A DNA stretch of 36,473 nt, from NCBI GenBank assembly GCA_016875165.1, contig VGSF01000045.1, positions 1 through 36,473 of the forward strand, given 5' to 3'. Source of the stretch: Deltaproteobacteria bacterium (GTDB lineage Bacteria; Desulfobacterota; SM23-61). The position numbers and the translations under genes were made by a program. Shown piece after piece: positions 8,355 through 17,149 of this stretch. Below the pieces are notes generated by a model. The model worked only from the letters and a program-made list of their open reading frames with translations. It did not search any database and had not been told where the DNA came from. Within the stretch, counting starts at the first letter, position 1. Each line of letters begins with the position of its first letter.

Positions 8355-9293
8355 ATGAGGGCTTTAATCACCGGAGGCGCTGGGTTCCTGGGATCTCATC
8401 TTTGCGATCGGCTGTTGGCCGAGGGGCTGGAAGTCATTTGTATGGACAACCTGCTCACGGGATCAACGGATAATATTGCCCACTTGGCCGGTCAACGCCG
8501 GTTTCAATTTATTCAGTACGATGTGACGAACTATATTTTTGTTGAAGGACCTCTGGATTATGTTCTGCATTTTGCCTCTCCAGCCAGCCCCATTGACTAT
8601 CTTCAACTGCCCATTCAGACCTTGAAAGTCGGGGCTCTGGGAACCCATAAAGTTCTGGGTCTGGCCATGGCTAAAAAAGCCTGTTTTCTCCTGGCCTCCA
8701 CCTCGGAAGTCTATGGCGATCCGCTAGCTCATCCGCAAGCTGAAGATTACTGGGGAAACGTAAACCCCATAGGTCCCCGCGGAGTTTACGATGAAGCCAA
8801 ACGATTTGCCGAGGCTTTGACCATGGCATACCATCGGTACCACGGGGTGGACACGCGCATTGCCAGAATTTTCAACACCTACGGCCCGCGCATGCGTTTG
8901 AAAGATGGCCGGGTCGTTCCAAATTTTATACTGCAGGCCCTGCAAGATGAAGATTTAACGGTTTATGGTGATGGTTCCCAGACTCGCAGTTTCTGCTATG
9001 TTGACGATCTGGTCGGGGGAATTATTAAACTCCTTTTTTCTAAGGAAACCGAACCGGTCAACTTAGGCAATCCGGAAGAATTTTCCATCGTAGATTTTGC
9101 CCGGGAAGTATTGGCGCTTACCGGCACTAAATCCAGAATTATCCATCAGCCGCTTCCAGTGGATGATCCCCGGGTCCGCCAACCGGATATCGCCAAAGCC
9201 CGGAATATTTTGAATTGGAACCCTAAGGTCGGGTTGCGGGAAGGCCTTAAAAAAACCATCCCCTATTTTAAGGAGAAAATAGCGAAATATTGA
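8355..9293 (+). CDS. UDP-glucuronate decarboxylase (UDP-xylose synthase)
   Basis: This 312-residue SDR converts UDP-glucuronate to UDP-xylose through a bound 4-keto intermediate. Motifs are GGAGFLGSH (7-15), the UXS-specific [11 protein letters not shown] (72-82), STSEVYG (115-121) with Glu118, the general acid-base residue of this subfamily, and YDEAKR with Tyr145 and Lys149. NTYGPRM and SRSFCYV-like segments (here [11 protein letters not shown]) complete the signature. ATG 8355 follows GGGGAGG in the tail of ugd. The two-base gap to ugd implies one operon and one pathway: UDP-glucose to UDP-GlcA to UDP-xylose. No arnA formyltransferase domain is present, so it is not the aminoarabinose enzyme. 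Confidence 0.93.
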   Translation: MRALITGGAGFLGSHLCDRLLAEGLEVICMDNLLTGSTDNIAHLAGQRRFQFIQYDVTNYIFVEGPLDYVLHFASPASPIDYLQLPIQTLKVGALGTHKVLGLAMAKKACFLLASTSEVYGDPLAHPQAEDYWGNVNPIGPRGVYDEAKRFAEALTMAYHRYHGVDTRIARIFNTYGPRMRLKDGRVVPNFILQALQDEDLTVYGDGSQTRSFCYVDDLVGGIIKLLFSKETEPVNLGNPEEFSIVDFAREVLALTGTKSRIIHQPLPVDDPRVRQPDIAKARNILNWNPKVGLREGLKKTIPYFKEKIAKY

Positions 9294-9322
9294 AAATAGC
9301 AAAATAAAATGGGAGAAAATAG

Positions 9323-9425
9323 TTGATGGCCTCGTAAAAAGTCGTCCCTAAGCCTGCCCCGGAATGTCGTAATCCGGGGGTGAAAACCGGAGTCCAGAAT
9401 TTTAATAACTCCTTGAAATAACTGG
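9323..9425. repeat. Truncated TCGTAAAAAGTC-family repeat
   Basis: The left terminus TTGATGGCCTCGTAAAAAGTC matches the ends of the intact family members at 30900-31057, 33819-33975 and 35745-35892. The interior (AAAACCGGAGTCCAG, then AACTGGAT) also matches. The expected right terminus is missing: the sequence switches into the G-rich repeat at about 9426. This looks like an older repeat disrupted by a newer one. Confidence 0.65.
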
Positions 9426-9559
9426 ATTGTATAGAAATTTGCTTTTTTATCCCCCTCCCCCCATCCCCCTCCCGCCAGGGGAGGGGTGATACTTGGGGGG
9501 CTCCCGAATTCCCTCCCCCTGGATGGGGGAGGGTTAGGGTGGGGGTGTTAATAACTTGA
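9426..9559 (+). repeat. 133-bp G-rich double-hairpin repeat, copy 2 (upstream of guaA)
   Basis: It is nearly identical to the copies at 6904-7036 and 24228-24491, from ATTGTATAGAAATTTGC to GTTAATAACTTGAT. Its G-quadruplex motif (G5-A-G3-TTA-G3-T-G5) is at 9525-9545, only 24 bases before the guaA start codon and on the coding strand. No other element is visible between the repeat and guaA. Confidence 0.8.
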
Positions 9560-9569
9560 TGATCTGGAA

Positions 9570-11138
9570 ATGTTTGATATTATGCCAGCGCAAGATTTTA
9601 AGGGCCGTATTCTAATTCTCGATTATGGTTCCCAGACCACCCAGTTGATCGCCCGCCGCGTGCGCGAATGCCGGGTATATTGCGAAATTCACCCGTATCA
9701 TGTGGCCCTGGAAGCCATTCGAGCTTTCGGGCCGAAAGGCATCATCCTATCCGGAGGGCCGGCCAGCGTATATGAAGCTGAATCCCCTCTGAGCCCGCCG
9801 GAATTATTCCGTATGGGCATTCCCACTCTGGGCATCTGCTACGGTATGCAGCTCATGACCCATGTCCTGGGAGGTGAAGTCGGTAAGTCGCGGAAGCGGG
9901 AGTTTGGGCGGAGCGAACTCATCATCGATGACACCGAGGACCTTTTTGCCGGGCTGCATCCAGGGGAGAACATCCAGGTTTGGATGAGTCACGGGGACCG
10001 GATTGAAGTCCCTCCGCCGGGATTCCGGGCTATCGCCCACTCCGACAATTCTCCTGTGGCGGCAATAAAGAATCAAGAACTTAAAGCATTTGGGGTGCAG
10101 TTTCATCCGGAAGTCGTCCATACTCCCCTGGGAAAAGAAATTCTGAAAAATTTTCTTTTCCGTATTTGCCGCTGCCCGGATGACTGGACCATGGAATCTT
10201 TCGCCACCCGCGCCGTTCGAGAGCTTAGGGAAGAGATCGGCGCAGAAAAGGTTCTATGCGCGCTTAGCGGCGGAGTGGATTCTTCGGTGGTGGCCGTTCT
10301 CTTGCACCGGGCTGTAGGCAATCAGTTGACCAGCATCTTCGTAGATAATGGATTGTTAAGGAAGAACGAAGCGAAAAATGTTCAGGAGCTCTTTGGCCAG
10401 CATCTGGGATTAAACCTGAAAATAGCGGAGGCCGGGGATTTGTTCCTCAAAAAACTGGCGGGAGTGGTGGACCCGGAGCAGAAGCGCAAGATCATCGGAA
10501 ATGAGTTCATTTTCTTGTTTGAAAAAGAAGCCCGTAAAATAGGCGGGGCTGCTTTTTTAGCCCAGGGGACTCTTTATCCCGATGTCATCGAATCCATTTC
10601 ATTCAGGGGACCTTCCGCCAAGATCAAAAGTCACCACAACGTGGGCGGTCTTCCAGAACGTATGCACCTCAAGCTGATAGAGCCTTTGAAGGAGCTTTTC
10701 AAGGACGAGGTGCGCGAAGTGGGAAGGGAAATTGGCTTACCCCCTCAAATTATCGAGCGGCAACCTTTCCCCGGTCCCGGTCTGGCCGTGCGTATCCTGG
10801 GGCCCGTAACCCGCGAAGATCTGGCCATTCTCCGGGAAGCGGATGCCATAGTCGAGGAGGAAATTAAGCGGTCCGGATGGTATATTAAAGTGTGGCAGTC
10901 TTTTGCCGTCCTTCTTCCCGTGCAGACCGTGGGGGTCATGGGGGATGAACGGACTTATGAACGGGTCATTGCCTTGAGAGTGGTCCAAAGTCTGGACGGC
11001 ATGACCGCTGACTGGGCGCCTCTGCCTGCGGACCTTCTAAGAACCATTTCCAACCGGATCATCAATGAGGTAAAGGGAGTAAACCGGGTGGTTTACGATA
11101 TATCCTCCAAACCCCCGAGCACGATTGAATGGGAATAA
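9570..11138 (+). CDS. guaA: GMP synthase (glutamine-hydrolysing)
   Basis: This 522-residue protein aminates XMP to GMP, the last step of guanine nucleotide synthesis. The N-terminal class I amidotransferase shows Cys90 in GICYGMQ, and His179 and Glu181 in FHPEV. The ATP-pyrophosphatase domain has the P-loop SGGVDSS (233-239), and the C-terminal dimerisation domain contains [12 protein letters not shown] and ends in KPPSTIEWE, the classic GuaA terminus. ATG 9570 gives a slightly long N-terminus; the in-frame ATG 9582 (MPAQDFKGR) is a possible alternative, and neither has a strong Shine-Dalgarno. The 5' region is a repeat with a G-quadruplex motif. A likely terminator follows at 11166-11195. 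Confidence 0.97.
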   Translation: MFDIMPAQDFKGRILILDYGSQTTQLIARRVRECRVYCEIHPYHVALEAIRAFGPKGIILSGGPASVYEAESPLSPPELFRMGIPTLGICYGMQLMTHVLGGEVGKSRKREFGRSELIIDDTEDLFAGLHPGENIQVWMSHGDRIEVPPPGFRAIAHSDNSPVAAIKNQELKAFGVQFHPEVVHTPLGKEILKNFLFRICRCPDDWTMESFATRAVRELREEIGAEKVLCALSGGVDSSVVAVLLHRAVGNQLTSIFVDNGLLRKNEAKNVQELFGQHLGLNLKIAEAGDLFLKKLAGVVDPEQKRKIIGNEFIFLFEKEARKIGGAAFLAQGTLYPDVIESISFRGPSAKIKSHHNVGGLPERMHLKLIEPLKELFKDEVREVGREIGLPPQIIERQPFPGPGLAVRILGPVTREDLAILREADAIVEEEIKRSGWYIKVWQSFAVLLPVQTVGVMGDERTYERVIALRVVQSLDGMTADWAPLPADLLRTISNRIINEVKGVNRVVYDISSKPPSTIEWE

Positions 11139-11165
11139 AAATAAAGAGCGCAAGGCGTGAGGCGT

Positions 11166-11195
11166 GAGGAGTAAGAGCCAAAAACTCCTCGTTTT
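11166..11195 (+). terminator. Probable guaA transcription terminator, now abutting an inserted element
   Basis: GAGGAGT (11166-11172) pairs with ACTCCTC (11184-11190) around an 11-base loop, followed by GTTTT. It starts 27 bases after the guaA stop. The 3' arm and T-tract (CTCGTTTT, 11188-11195) form the left target duplication of MITE copy B. Confidence 0.55.
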
Positions 11196-11463
11196 GTATC
11201 AATTTAGCGTTTTGAAAAAGTGGTTTTACCACCTTTGTTGTGGTCCGGGGGTCTGGGTGGAACGCGCCGGAAGCATCGGCCGGGTTTCCGCTTTAGCACG
11301 AAGAACCCCGCTCGTTTCCGCCGGAGGAGGCGGGGGGCGTTTTCCCCGCCCCACCCGCGAAGAAATCAGCCCCTTATGATTCCAAGCGGGCCGCCCAGGC
11401 CCCCGGACCATGGATTCCCTTTGATCTTACGCCTCAACTCTTTTCAAAGGGCTAAAGTGTTAC
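11196..11463 (-). mobile_element. MITE-like element, copy B (IS66-type ends)
   Basis: This 268-bp copy is in the opposite orientation to A, C, D and F. It starts GTATCAATTTAGC and ends GCTAAAGTGTTAC. Flanking 8-mers CTCGTTTT (11188-11195) and CTCATTTT (11464-11471) match at seven of eight positions, consistent with an older target duplication. Its interior is closest to copies C and D. Frames open through it encode Arg/Pro-rich strings shared between copies, explained by DNA conservation. It fills most of the 361-bp gap between guaA and dnaE; nothing else is visible there apart from the terminator. Confidence 0.85.
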
Positions 11464-11499
11464 CTCATTTTAAACTTTAGTTAACTTTAGGCACTTCTA

Positions 11500-14400
11500 A
11501 TGAAACACGCTGACTTTGTCCACCTTCATCTGCACACCCAGTTTAGCCTGCTGGATGGGGCCATTCGCCTGGAAGATCTTTTTGACCAGGCCAAAAGTTA
11601 TCGCCTCCCTGCATTGGCCATAACCGACCACGGCTCCATGTTCGGGGCCATCGAATTCTACCAGGAGGCCCAGCGGCACGGAATCAAACCCATCATCGGC
11701 TGCGAAGTGTACGTGGCCCCTGGAAGCCGTTTCGAAAAAGCCACCAAAGGAATTTCTGAGGCATCTTTTCATTTGATCCTCCTGGCCAAGAACCACGCGG
11801 GTTACCGGAACCTGATGAAGCTGGTGTCGGCGGCTTATTTCGAGGGGTTCTATTACCGTCCGCGGGTGGACAAAGAGTTGCTGCGGAAGCACAACGAAGG
11901 ATTGATTGCTTTAAGCGCCTGCCTTAAGGGAGAAATTCCTTTTTATTTGGCCGGCGGGGACAAAAAAAAGGCTTTGCTTACCGCGGAAGAGATGAAATCC
12001 ATATTCCCGGACCGCCGTTTTTACCTGGAGATGCAGGAGAATAGGATTCCCGAGCAAAAAGTTGCCAATGCCGGCCTGATGGAAATAGCTCGGGACCTTT
12101 CAATTCCGCTGGTAGCCACGAACGACTGCCATTACCTGAAAAAAGAAGACGCCAGGGCCCACGAAATTCTCCTTTGCATTCAAACCGGAAAAACATTGCG
12201 GGACGTAGATCGCCTGAAGTTCTCTACGGACGAGTTCTATTTCCGGTCGGCGGAGGAGATGAAAGAGTTGTTTTCCTATTGTCCGGAGGCCATACAGAAC
12301 ACAGTAGAGATCGCCGAACGCTGTAACCTGGAACTGAAATTGAACGAGCTGCAATTTCCGCAATTTCAGGTTCCCGATGGCGAAACCCTGGACAGCTTTC
12401 TGGAGAAATCCGCTCGCAAAGGGTTGGAAGAACGCCTGACAGAGAGACCGGACCGGGCGTCCGTGACGGAATTTTACCAGAAGCGTCTGCATAATGAATT
12501 GCACATGATCCAGAAGATGGGATTTGCCGGATATTTCCTGATCGTTTCCGATTTCATCCGTTTTGCCAAACAGAAAAACATCCCCGTGGGACCGGGGAGG
12601 GGATCAGGCGCCGGATCCCTGGTGGCCTATAGCCTGGGAATTACCGAAATTGACCCCATCGCCAATGGATTGCTCTTTGAACGTTTCCTGAATCCGGAGC
12701 GGGTCAGCCCGCCGGACATCGACATTGATTTTTGTATTCAGGGACGAGAGGAGGTCATCCAGTACGTCAAGAACAAGTATGGCGCCGACCACGTGGCCCA
12801 GATCATCACTTTCGGTAAAATGCAGGCCCGGGCCGTGATCCGGGACGTCGGCCGGGCAATGGACATGCCCTACGGGGAAGTGGACCGCATCGCCAAGATG
12901 ATTCCCAACACTCTGAACATCACCCTGCAGGATGCGCTCGAACAGGAATCCCGCTTAAAGGAATTAGTTAGGAGCAACTCCGAAGTTCAGAAGCTTTTGA
13001 CTTTGGGTAAGGCCTTAGAAGGTCTGCCGCGCCATGCTTCCACTCATGCCGCGGGAGTGGTCATTTCCAGCGCCCCTCTGGTTGAGGTTGTGCCTCTTTA
13101 CCGGGGGCAGCAGAATGAAACGGTCACCCAGTACCCGATGAAAGACGTAGAAAAAATCGGCTTGATCAAGTTTGATTTTTTAGGGTTAAAGACCCTGACC
13201 ACGATCGCAGACGTAGTCAAACGCGTGCAGTTTTCCAGCGGAGAAAGATTGGACATGCGCAAAATTCCCCTGGACAATCGCCGAACTTATGAGCTGCTCG
13301 GCGCGGGGGACACCTCCGGGGTTTTCCAACTGGAAAGTTCCGGGATGAGAGATCTGGTTGTTCGCCTGCTTCCGGAACGTTTCGAAGATCTGGTTGCCCT
13401 TTTGGCCCTTTACCGCCCGGGACCCCTGAAGAGCGGGATGGTGGACGATTTTATCAAGCGCAAACAGGGGAAGGTTTCCATCGTTTACGAAGTGCCGGAG
13501 CTGAAAGAGATTCTCGAGGAGACCTACGGGGTCATCGTCTATCAGGAGCAGGTGATGAAAATCGCCACGGAGCTGGCCAACCTCAGCCTGGCGGATTCGG
13601 ACATCCTGCGGCGAGCCATGGGCAAAAAGAAGCCAGATGAGATGGCCATGCAGAAGAAAAAATTCATCGCAGGAGCGCAGCAGAAAAAGATATCGGAGAA
13701 AAAAGCTGAAAAACTTTTTGACCTGATGGCCAAGTTTGCCGAATATGGATTCAACAAGTCGCACAGCGCCGCTTACGCCCTGATTGCCTACCAGACGGCT
13801 TACTTGAAAGCCCACTACCCGGTGGAGTTCATGGCGGCTTTGCTTAGCAGTGAAATGGGGAATCCCGATAAAATATTGCGTTACTTAAGCGAATGCCGGG
13901 AGAAGAAAATCGAGGTCCTCCCCCCGGACGTCAACGAAAGCCGGCAGGATTTTACTGTTGCGGGGGAGAAAGTTCGTTTCGGTTTGGCTGCGGTTAAGAA
14001 CGTGGGCCTGGCCGCCATCCATTCCATCCTGACCGCCCGGGAAGAGAAAGGAAAATTTCTCTCTCTCCACGATTTCTGTTTTAAAGTGGATTTACGCAAA
14101 GTCAACAAAAGGGTCATCGAAAGCCTGATTAAGTGCGGGGCTTTTGACAGTATCGCGCCCTCCCGGGCGAAGCTTCTAAGCGGGCTGGAGGAAGCCATGG
14201 AATGGTCTCAGGGCTTGGAACGGGAGCAGAGCAACCCGCAGATTATCATGTTCGGGGGCATGCAGTCCATTAATAGCAAAGCAGAACCCCGTTACCCCGC
14301 CGTACCGGAGTGGCCCGAAAGCCAGCGACTGGCCTTCGAAAAAGAAACTCTGGGATTTTACCTGACTGGCCACCCCTTGAATCGTTATACCGAAGTCCTT

Positions 14401-14952
14401 AAGCGTTTAACCACTACCAACACCCGGCAAATTCGGGAAGTTGCCGACAAACAGGAGATAATCATCGGCGGGGTGGTCAATGCTTTAAAAGAAACTAACA
14501 CCAAGAAAGGCGAGCGCATGGCCTTCGTGACCCTAGAGGATTTAAACGGGGTGGTGGAGGTGATCATTTTTGCGGAATTGTACAAAAACTCTTCTTTGCT
14601 GCTTAAGAGTGAAGACCCTGTTTTTATAAAGGGGAGGGTGGATGCCGGGGATGAAAACGTCAAGGTCATTGCCAGTGAAGTCCTCCCTTTCGAACAAGCT
14701 GTGGAGAAGTTAACAACCACCGTTCATTTGCGCGTCCGTTCTGAAGGTTTAAGCCAGGAAGACCTCGCGGCCATCAAAGAAATTTTTCAGGATTGCCGGG
14801 GAAATTGCCCGGCCTATTTACACCTGATTCTCCCGGAAGACCGTGAAGCCATCATTGTTCTGGGAGATGAATGGAAGTTGAGTTCGTCGAATCAACTGGT
14901 ACAGCGGATGCGTGATTTGTTGGGCTATGAAGCCGTAAGTTTTCAAGCCTAA
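11500..14952 (+). CDS. dnaE: DNA polymerase III alpha subunit
   Basis: This 1150-residue replicative polymerase shows the standard DnaE order. An N-terminal PHP domain carries HLHLHTQFSLLDG (about 7-19). The palm has the catalytic PDIDIDF (405-411), with Asp406 and Asp408 as metal ligands. The fingers and thumb include GRGSGAGSLVAY and LPRHASTHAAGV. The tandem HhH region lies near 830-880, and a C-terminal OB fold has IIIGGVVNALKETNTKKG. Length matches E. coli DnaE (1160). It has no exonuclease insertion, so it is DnaE rather than PolC. A MITE lies directly upstream and no strong Shine-Dalgarno is seen before the ATG. Confidence 0.97.
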   Translation: MKHADFVHLHLHTQFSLLDGAIRLEDLFDQAKSYRLPALAITDHGSMFGAIEFYQEAQRHGIKPIIGCEVYVAPGSRFEKATKGISEASFHLILLAKNHAGYRNLMKLVSAAYFEGFYYRPRVDKELLRKHNEGLIALSACLKGEIPFYLAGGDKKKALLTAEEMKSIFPDRRFYLEMQENRIPEQKVANAGLMEIARDLSIPLVATNDCHYLKKEDARAHEILLCIQTGKTLRDVDRLKFSTDEFYFRSAEEMKELFSYCPEAIQNTVEIAERCNLELKLNELQFPQFQVPDGETLDSFLEKSARKGLEERLTERPDRASVTEFYQKRLHNELHMIQKMGFAGYFLIVSDFIRFAKQKNIPVGPGRGSGAGSLVAYSLGITEIDPIANGLLFERFLNPERVSPPDIDIDFCIQGREEVIQYVKNKYGADHVAQIITFGKMQARAVIRDVGRAMDMPYGEVDRIAKMIPNTLNITLQDALEQESRLKELVRSNSEVQKLLTLGKALEGLPRHASTHAAGVVISSAPLVEVVPLYRGQQNETVTQYPMKDVEKIGLIKFDFLGLKTLTTIADVVKRVQFSSGERLDMRKIPLDNRRTYELLGAGDTSGVFQLESSGMRDLVVRLLPERFEDLVALLALYRPGPLKSGMVDDFIKRKQGKVSIVYEVPELKEILEETYGVIVYQEQVMKIATELANLSLADSDILRRAMGKKKPDEMAMQKKKFIAGAQQKKISEKKAEKLFDLMAKFAEYGFNKSHSAAYALIAYQTAYLKAHYPVEFMAALLSSEMGNPDKILRYLSECREKKIEVLPPDVNESRQDFTVAGEKVRFGLAAVKNVGLAAIHSILTAREEKGKFLSLHDFCFKVDLRKVNKRVIESLIKCGAFDSIAPSRAKLLSGLEEAMEWSQGLEREQSNPQIIMFGGMQSINSKAEPRYPAVPEWPESQRLAFEKETLGFYLTGHPLNRYTEVLKRLTTTNTRQIREVADKQEIIIGGVVNALKETNTKKGERMAFVTLEDLNGVVEVIIFAELYKNSSLLLKSEDPVFIKGRVDAGDENVKVIASEVLPFEQAVEKLTTTVHLRVRSEGLSQEDLAAIKEIFQDCRGNCPAYLHLILPEDREAIIVLGDEWKLSSSNQLVQRMRDLLGYEAVSFQA

Positions 14953-15073
14953 AAAAATAGGGTTCAAGGGGTCAAGGCTTCAAGGGGCCCAGTGAAATGG
15001 CCGGCGCGAAGGTTCCAATCATTCCGGAAGCCTAGAACCCTTGAATCCTGGGACCCTTCCTTTATTAGTCAGG

Positions 15074-15198
15074 CCATAATTGTATAAACACTGAAGATTA
15101 AATCCCTCTTGCCCTCCCTTTAAAAAAGGGAGGAATTCCCCTCTTGGGAAAAGAGGGGTGAGGGGAGATTTTGGGAAAATATGTCTGGTCAATTATGG
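15074..15198. repeat. Palindromic intergenic repeat after dnaE
   Basis: CCATAATTG (15074-15082) is the reverse complement of CAATTATGG (15190-15198). Between them lie short hairpins such as CCCTCCCTTTAAAAAAGGGAGG. Upstream, 14961-15060 forms a weaker long hairpin (GGGTTCAAGGGGTC against CCCTTGAATCCTGGGACCC). This could act as the dnaE terminator although no T-tract is obvious. No gene is seen between 14953 and 15358. Confidence 0.55.
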
Positions 15199-15206
15199 AC
15201 TCATTA

Positions 15207-15338
15207 GAGGTTCTTGCAAAAGTATTTTTTTTATGGTTCGACAAGCTCACCACGAACGGAAAAACTAAATAATTTCAACCTAAGCCCATTCACCCTGAGC
15301 CTGTCGAAGGGTAAATTACGGTCTTTTACAAGAGCCTC
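15207..15338. repeat. Inverted-repeat element, CTTGCAAAAGT family, copy 2
   Basis: The termini are GAGGTTCTTGCAAAAGT and the inverted TTTTACAAGAGCCTC. The interior (ACAAGCTCACCACGAACGG through CCTGAGCCTGTCGAAGGG) matches part of copy 1 at 6712-6902 but is about 60 bp shorter. ATTAG occurs at both edges (15203-15207 and 15339-15343), possibly a target duplication. It ends 20 bases before the accA start codon. Confidence 0.7.
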
Positions 15339-15358
15339 ATTAGTATAATGGATTTTTA

Positions 15359-16318
15359 ATGGCTATTTATTATTTAGATTTTGAAAAACCTATCGCCGAG
15401 ATCGATAAAAAGCTGGAAGAGCTGCGGGCTTTCTCTTATCACCCTGACGGAAAAGCTATTGAGGAGATAGCTCATTTGGAAAAACGCCTTAAGAAAGTTC
15501 AGGCCAGGATATTTGACAACCTGACCCGCTGGCAAAAAACCCAGCTTTCCAGGCATTTCAACCGGCCTACTTTCCTGGATTACGTTGAGCGGCTTTTCCC
15601 TGACTTTATCGAACTCCATGGAGACCGAAAATTTGGCGATGATTCAGCCATCGTGGGCGGCCTGGGTACTTTTCGGGGTGAGGCGGTCGTGGTCATTGGG
15701 CATCAGAAGGGGCGAACGATAAAAGAGAAAGTGGCCCGGAATTTCGGGATGCCCCATCCCGAGGGCTACCGGAAGACTTTGAGGTTGATGAAACTGGCCG
15801 AACAATTCGCCAAGCCTTTGATTACCATGATCGACACGCCCGGGGCCTATCCTGGACAGGGGGCCGAAGAAAGAGGGCAGGCTGAGGCCATCGCCGAGAA
15901 TCTGCAGGCCATGGCCATGTTAAAAGTTCCCATCATATCCGTAGTCATCGGGGAGGGGGGCAGCGGGGGAGCTTTGGCCCTGGGAGTGGGGGATCGTATC
16001 CTCATGCTGGAAAACGCCACTTATTCGGTTATCTCCCCGGAGGGATGCGCGGCTATTCTGTGGAAGAGCGAAACAGAGAAAGAGAGGGCTGCGGAGGCAT
16101 TGAAGGGGACTGCTGTCGACCTTCAAGAATTGGGGGTGATTGACGAAATCATCCCTGAACCTTTAGGGGGAGCCCACCGGAACGTTGCCGGCATGACGGG
16201 GATTTTTGCGGAGTCCCTGACGCGCCATTTAAATGCCTTGCGCGAGATTCCCCTTAAGGAACTCTTAGAGCAAAGGTATGCCAAGTACCGCCGCATGGGG
16301 CAGATCGCCGGGGGGTAG
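15359..16318 (+). CDS. accA: Acetyl-CoA carboxylase carboxyltransferase subunit alpha
   Basis: This 319-residue protein is the alpha half of the carboxyltransferase that makes malonyl-CoA for fatty acid synthesis. Visible AccA hallmarks are LDFEKPIAEIDKKLEELR at the N-terminus, RPTFLDYVERLFPDFIELHGDR, GHQKGRTIKEKVARNFGMPHPEGYRK, the oxyanion-type TPGAYPGQGAEERGQ, and GEGGSGGALALGVGD. Length is typical. The gene has no obvious Shine-Dalgarno before ATG 15359. A perfect TATAAT sits at 15344-15349, but without a well-spaced -35 and very close to the start. Partner accD is not in the window. UPF0280 follows after 11 bases. Confidence 0.95.
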   Translation: MAIYYLDFEKPIAEIDKKLEELRAFSYHPDGKAIEEIAHLEKRLKKVQARIFDNLTRWQKTQLSRHFNRPTFLDYVERLFPDFIELHGDRKFGDDSAIVGGLGTFRGEAVVVIGHQKGRTIKEKVARNFGMPHPEGYRKTLRLMKLAEQFAKPLITMIDTPGAYPGQGAEERGQAEAIAENLQAMAMLKVPIISVVIGEGGSGGALALGVGDRILMLENATYSVISPEGCAAILWKSETEKERAAEALKGTAVDLQELGVIDEIIPEPLGGAHRNVAGMTGIFAESLTRHLNALREIPLKELLEQRYAKYRRMGQIAGG

Positions 16319-16329
16319 AAAACCGGACC

Positions 16330-17082
16330 ATGGATTTGAAGTCTGACATAGAAACCCCAGGGTATCAGGAGCGAAGTTACCGCAACCTTCTTCTGGATGA
16401 GGACCTGGTCTCTTTTCAGGTCAAAGTAAAAGAAACAGACCTTTACATCCGCACAACGCAAGACCTTAAGAAATCGGCCCGCCAGTCAGTGATCCGCTAC
16501 CGTTATCAGCTCGAACAATATATGGCCCACCATCCAGATTTTTTCAGAAGCATGGTTCCATTGGCGGTTGATGAATTTGCTCCGCCCATCGTCAAGGAAA
16601 TGATCCGGGCGGCCCAACTTGCCGGAGTAGGACCGATGGCGGCTGTTGCCGGGGCTATGGCTGAGTATGTAGGGCGAGAACTTTTGCAGGAATCGCCGCA
16701 AGTGATCGTGGAAAACGGCGGAGATATTTTTTTATTTTCCCCAAAAGAGATAAGGGTGGGTATTTTTGCGAACACTTCGCCATTGAATTTCCGGGTAGGC
16801 TTGAGAATTCCGGCAGCAGCCCAGGGGTGGGGGGTTTGCACCTCTTCGGGAACAGTCGGGCCTTCGATCAGCCTGGGCCGGGCCGATGCGGTCTGCGTTG
16901 TCTCGCCTTCGGCCGCATTAGCCGATGCCGCTGCTACGGCCGTGGGCAATGTTGTTTGCTCTTCATCTGACCTGTCCCGGGGGCTTTCGAAGGCTAAAAC
17001 CATTCAGGGTCTCACGGGTGCGGTGATCATCATCGGAGATAAGCTGGGCGCCTGGGGGGATGTTGAGTTGATCAAGCTTTAA
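16330..17082 (+). CDS. UPF0280 family protein (ApbE-superfamily-like)
   Basis: This 250-residue protein matches the UPF0280 pattern: YRNLLLDEDLVSFQVKVKETDLYI near the start, AGVGPMAAVAGAMAEYVG in the middle, VENGGDIFL, and a Ser-Gly-Thr-rich segment VCTSSGTVGPSISLGRADAV, then ALADAAATAVGN. The Ala-Asp-Ala-Ala-Ala-Thr motif recalls ApbE flavin transferases, to whose superfamily UPF0280 has been assigned. The reaction is unknown. There is no signal peptide. It begins 11 bases after accA and is presumably co-transcribed with it; that pairing is the only functional hint. Confidence 0.82.
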   Translation: MDLKSDIETPGYQERSYRNLLLDEDLVSFQVKVKETDLYIRTTQDLKKSARQSVIRYRYQLEQYMAHHPDFFRSMVPLAVDEFAPPIVKEMIRAAQLAGVGPMAAVAGAMAEYVGRELLQESPQVIVENGGDIFLFSPKEIRVGIFANTSPLNFRVGLRIPAAAQGWGVCTSSGTVGPSISLGRADAVCVVSPSAALADAAATAVGNVVCSSSDLSRGLSKAKTIQGLTGAVIIIGDKLGAWGDVELIKL

Positions 17083-17093
17083 GGGAAAAGGGC

Positions 17094-17121
17094 TTGTATT
17101 GGGAAAGAGAAAAAATATATA
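17094..17121 (+). promoter_or_regulatory. Weak candidate sigma-70 promoter for the phosphoesterase
   Basis: TTGTAT (17094-17099) and TATATA (17116-17121) are 16 bases apart and 28 bases upstream of ATG 17150. The match is moderate, and the gene could equally be read through from accA. Confidence 0.3.
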
Positions 17122-17149
17122 ACGTTGGGCAGGAAGGGTAGGGGAGAAT

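Noticed and set aside
11164..11480. Open frames of 60-90 codons inside the MITE copies (also at 18446-18712, 19141-19407, 20439-20636 and 23933-24184) encoding similar Arg/Pro-rich peptides
   Set aside because: The similarity follows from DNA identity of the repeat. The frames have no ribosome site, extreme composition, and change frame or length between copies.
13186..13815. 209-codon minus-strand open frame within dnaE
   Set aside because: It lies fully inside the clear dnaE coding frame and its translation shows no recognisable motif; it is a shadow of the opposite strand.
15344..15349. Perfect TATAAT just upstream of accA as a promoter
   Set aside because: No -35 element at 16-18 bases, and it is only 10 bases before the start codon; TTTACA upstream is 13 bases away, which is too close.
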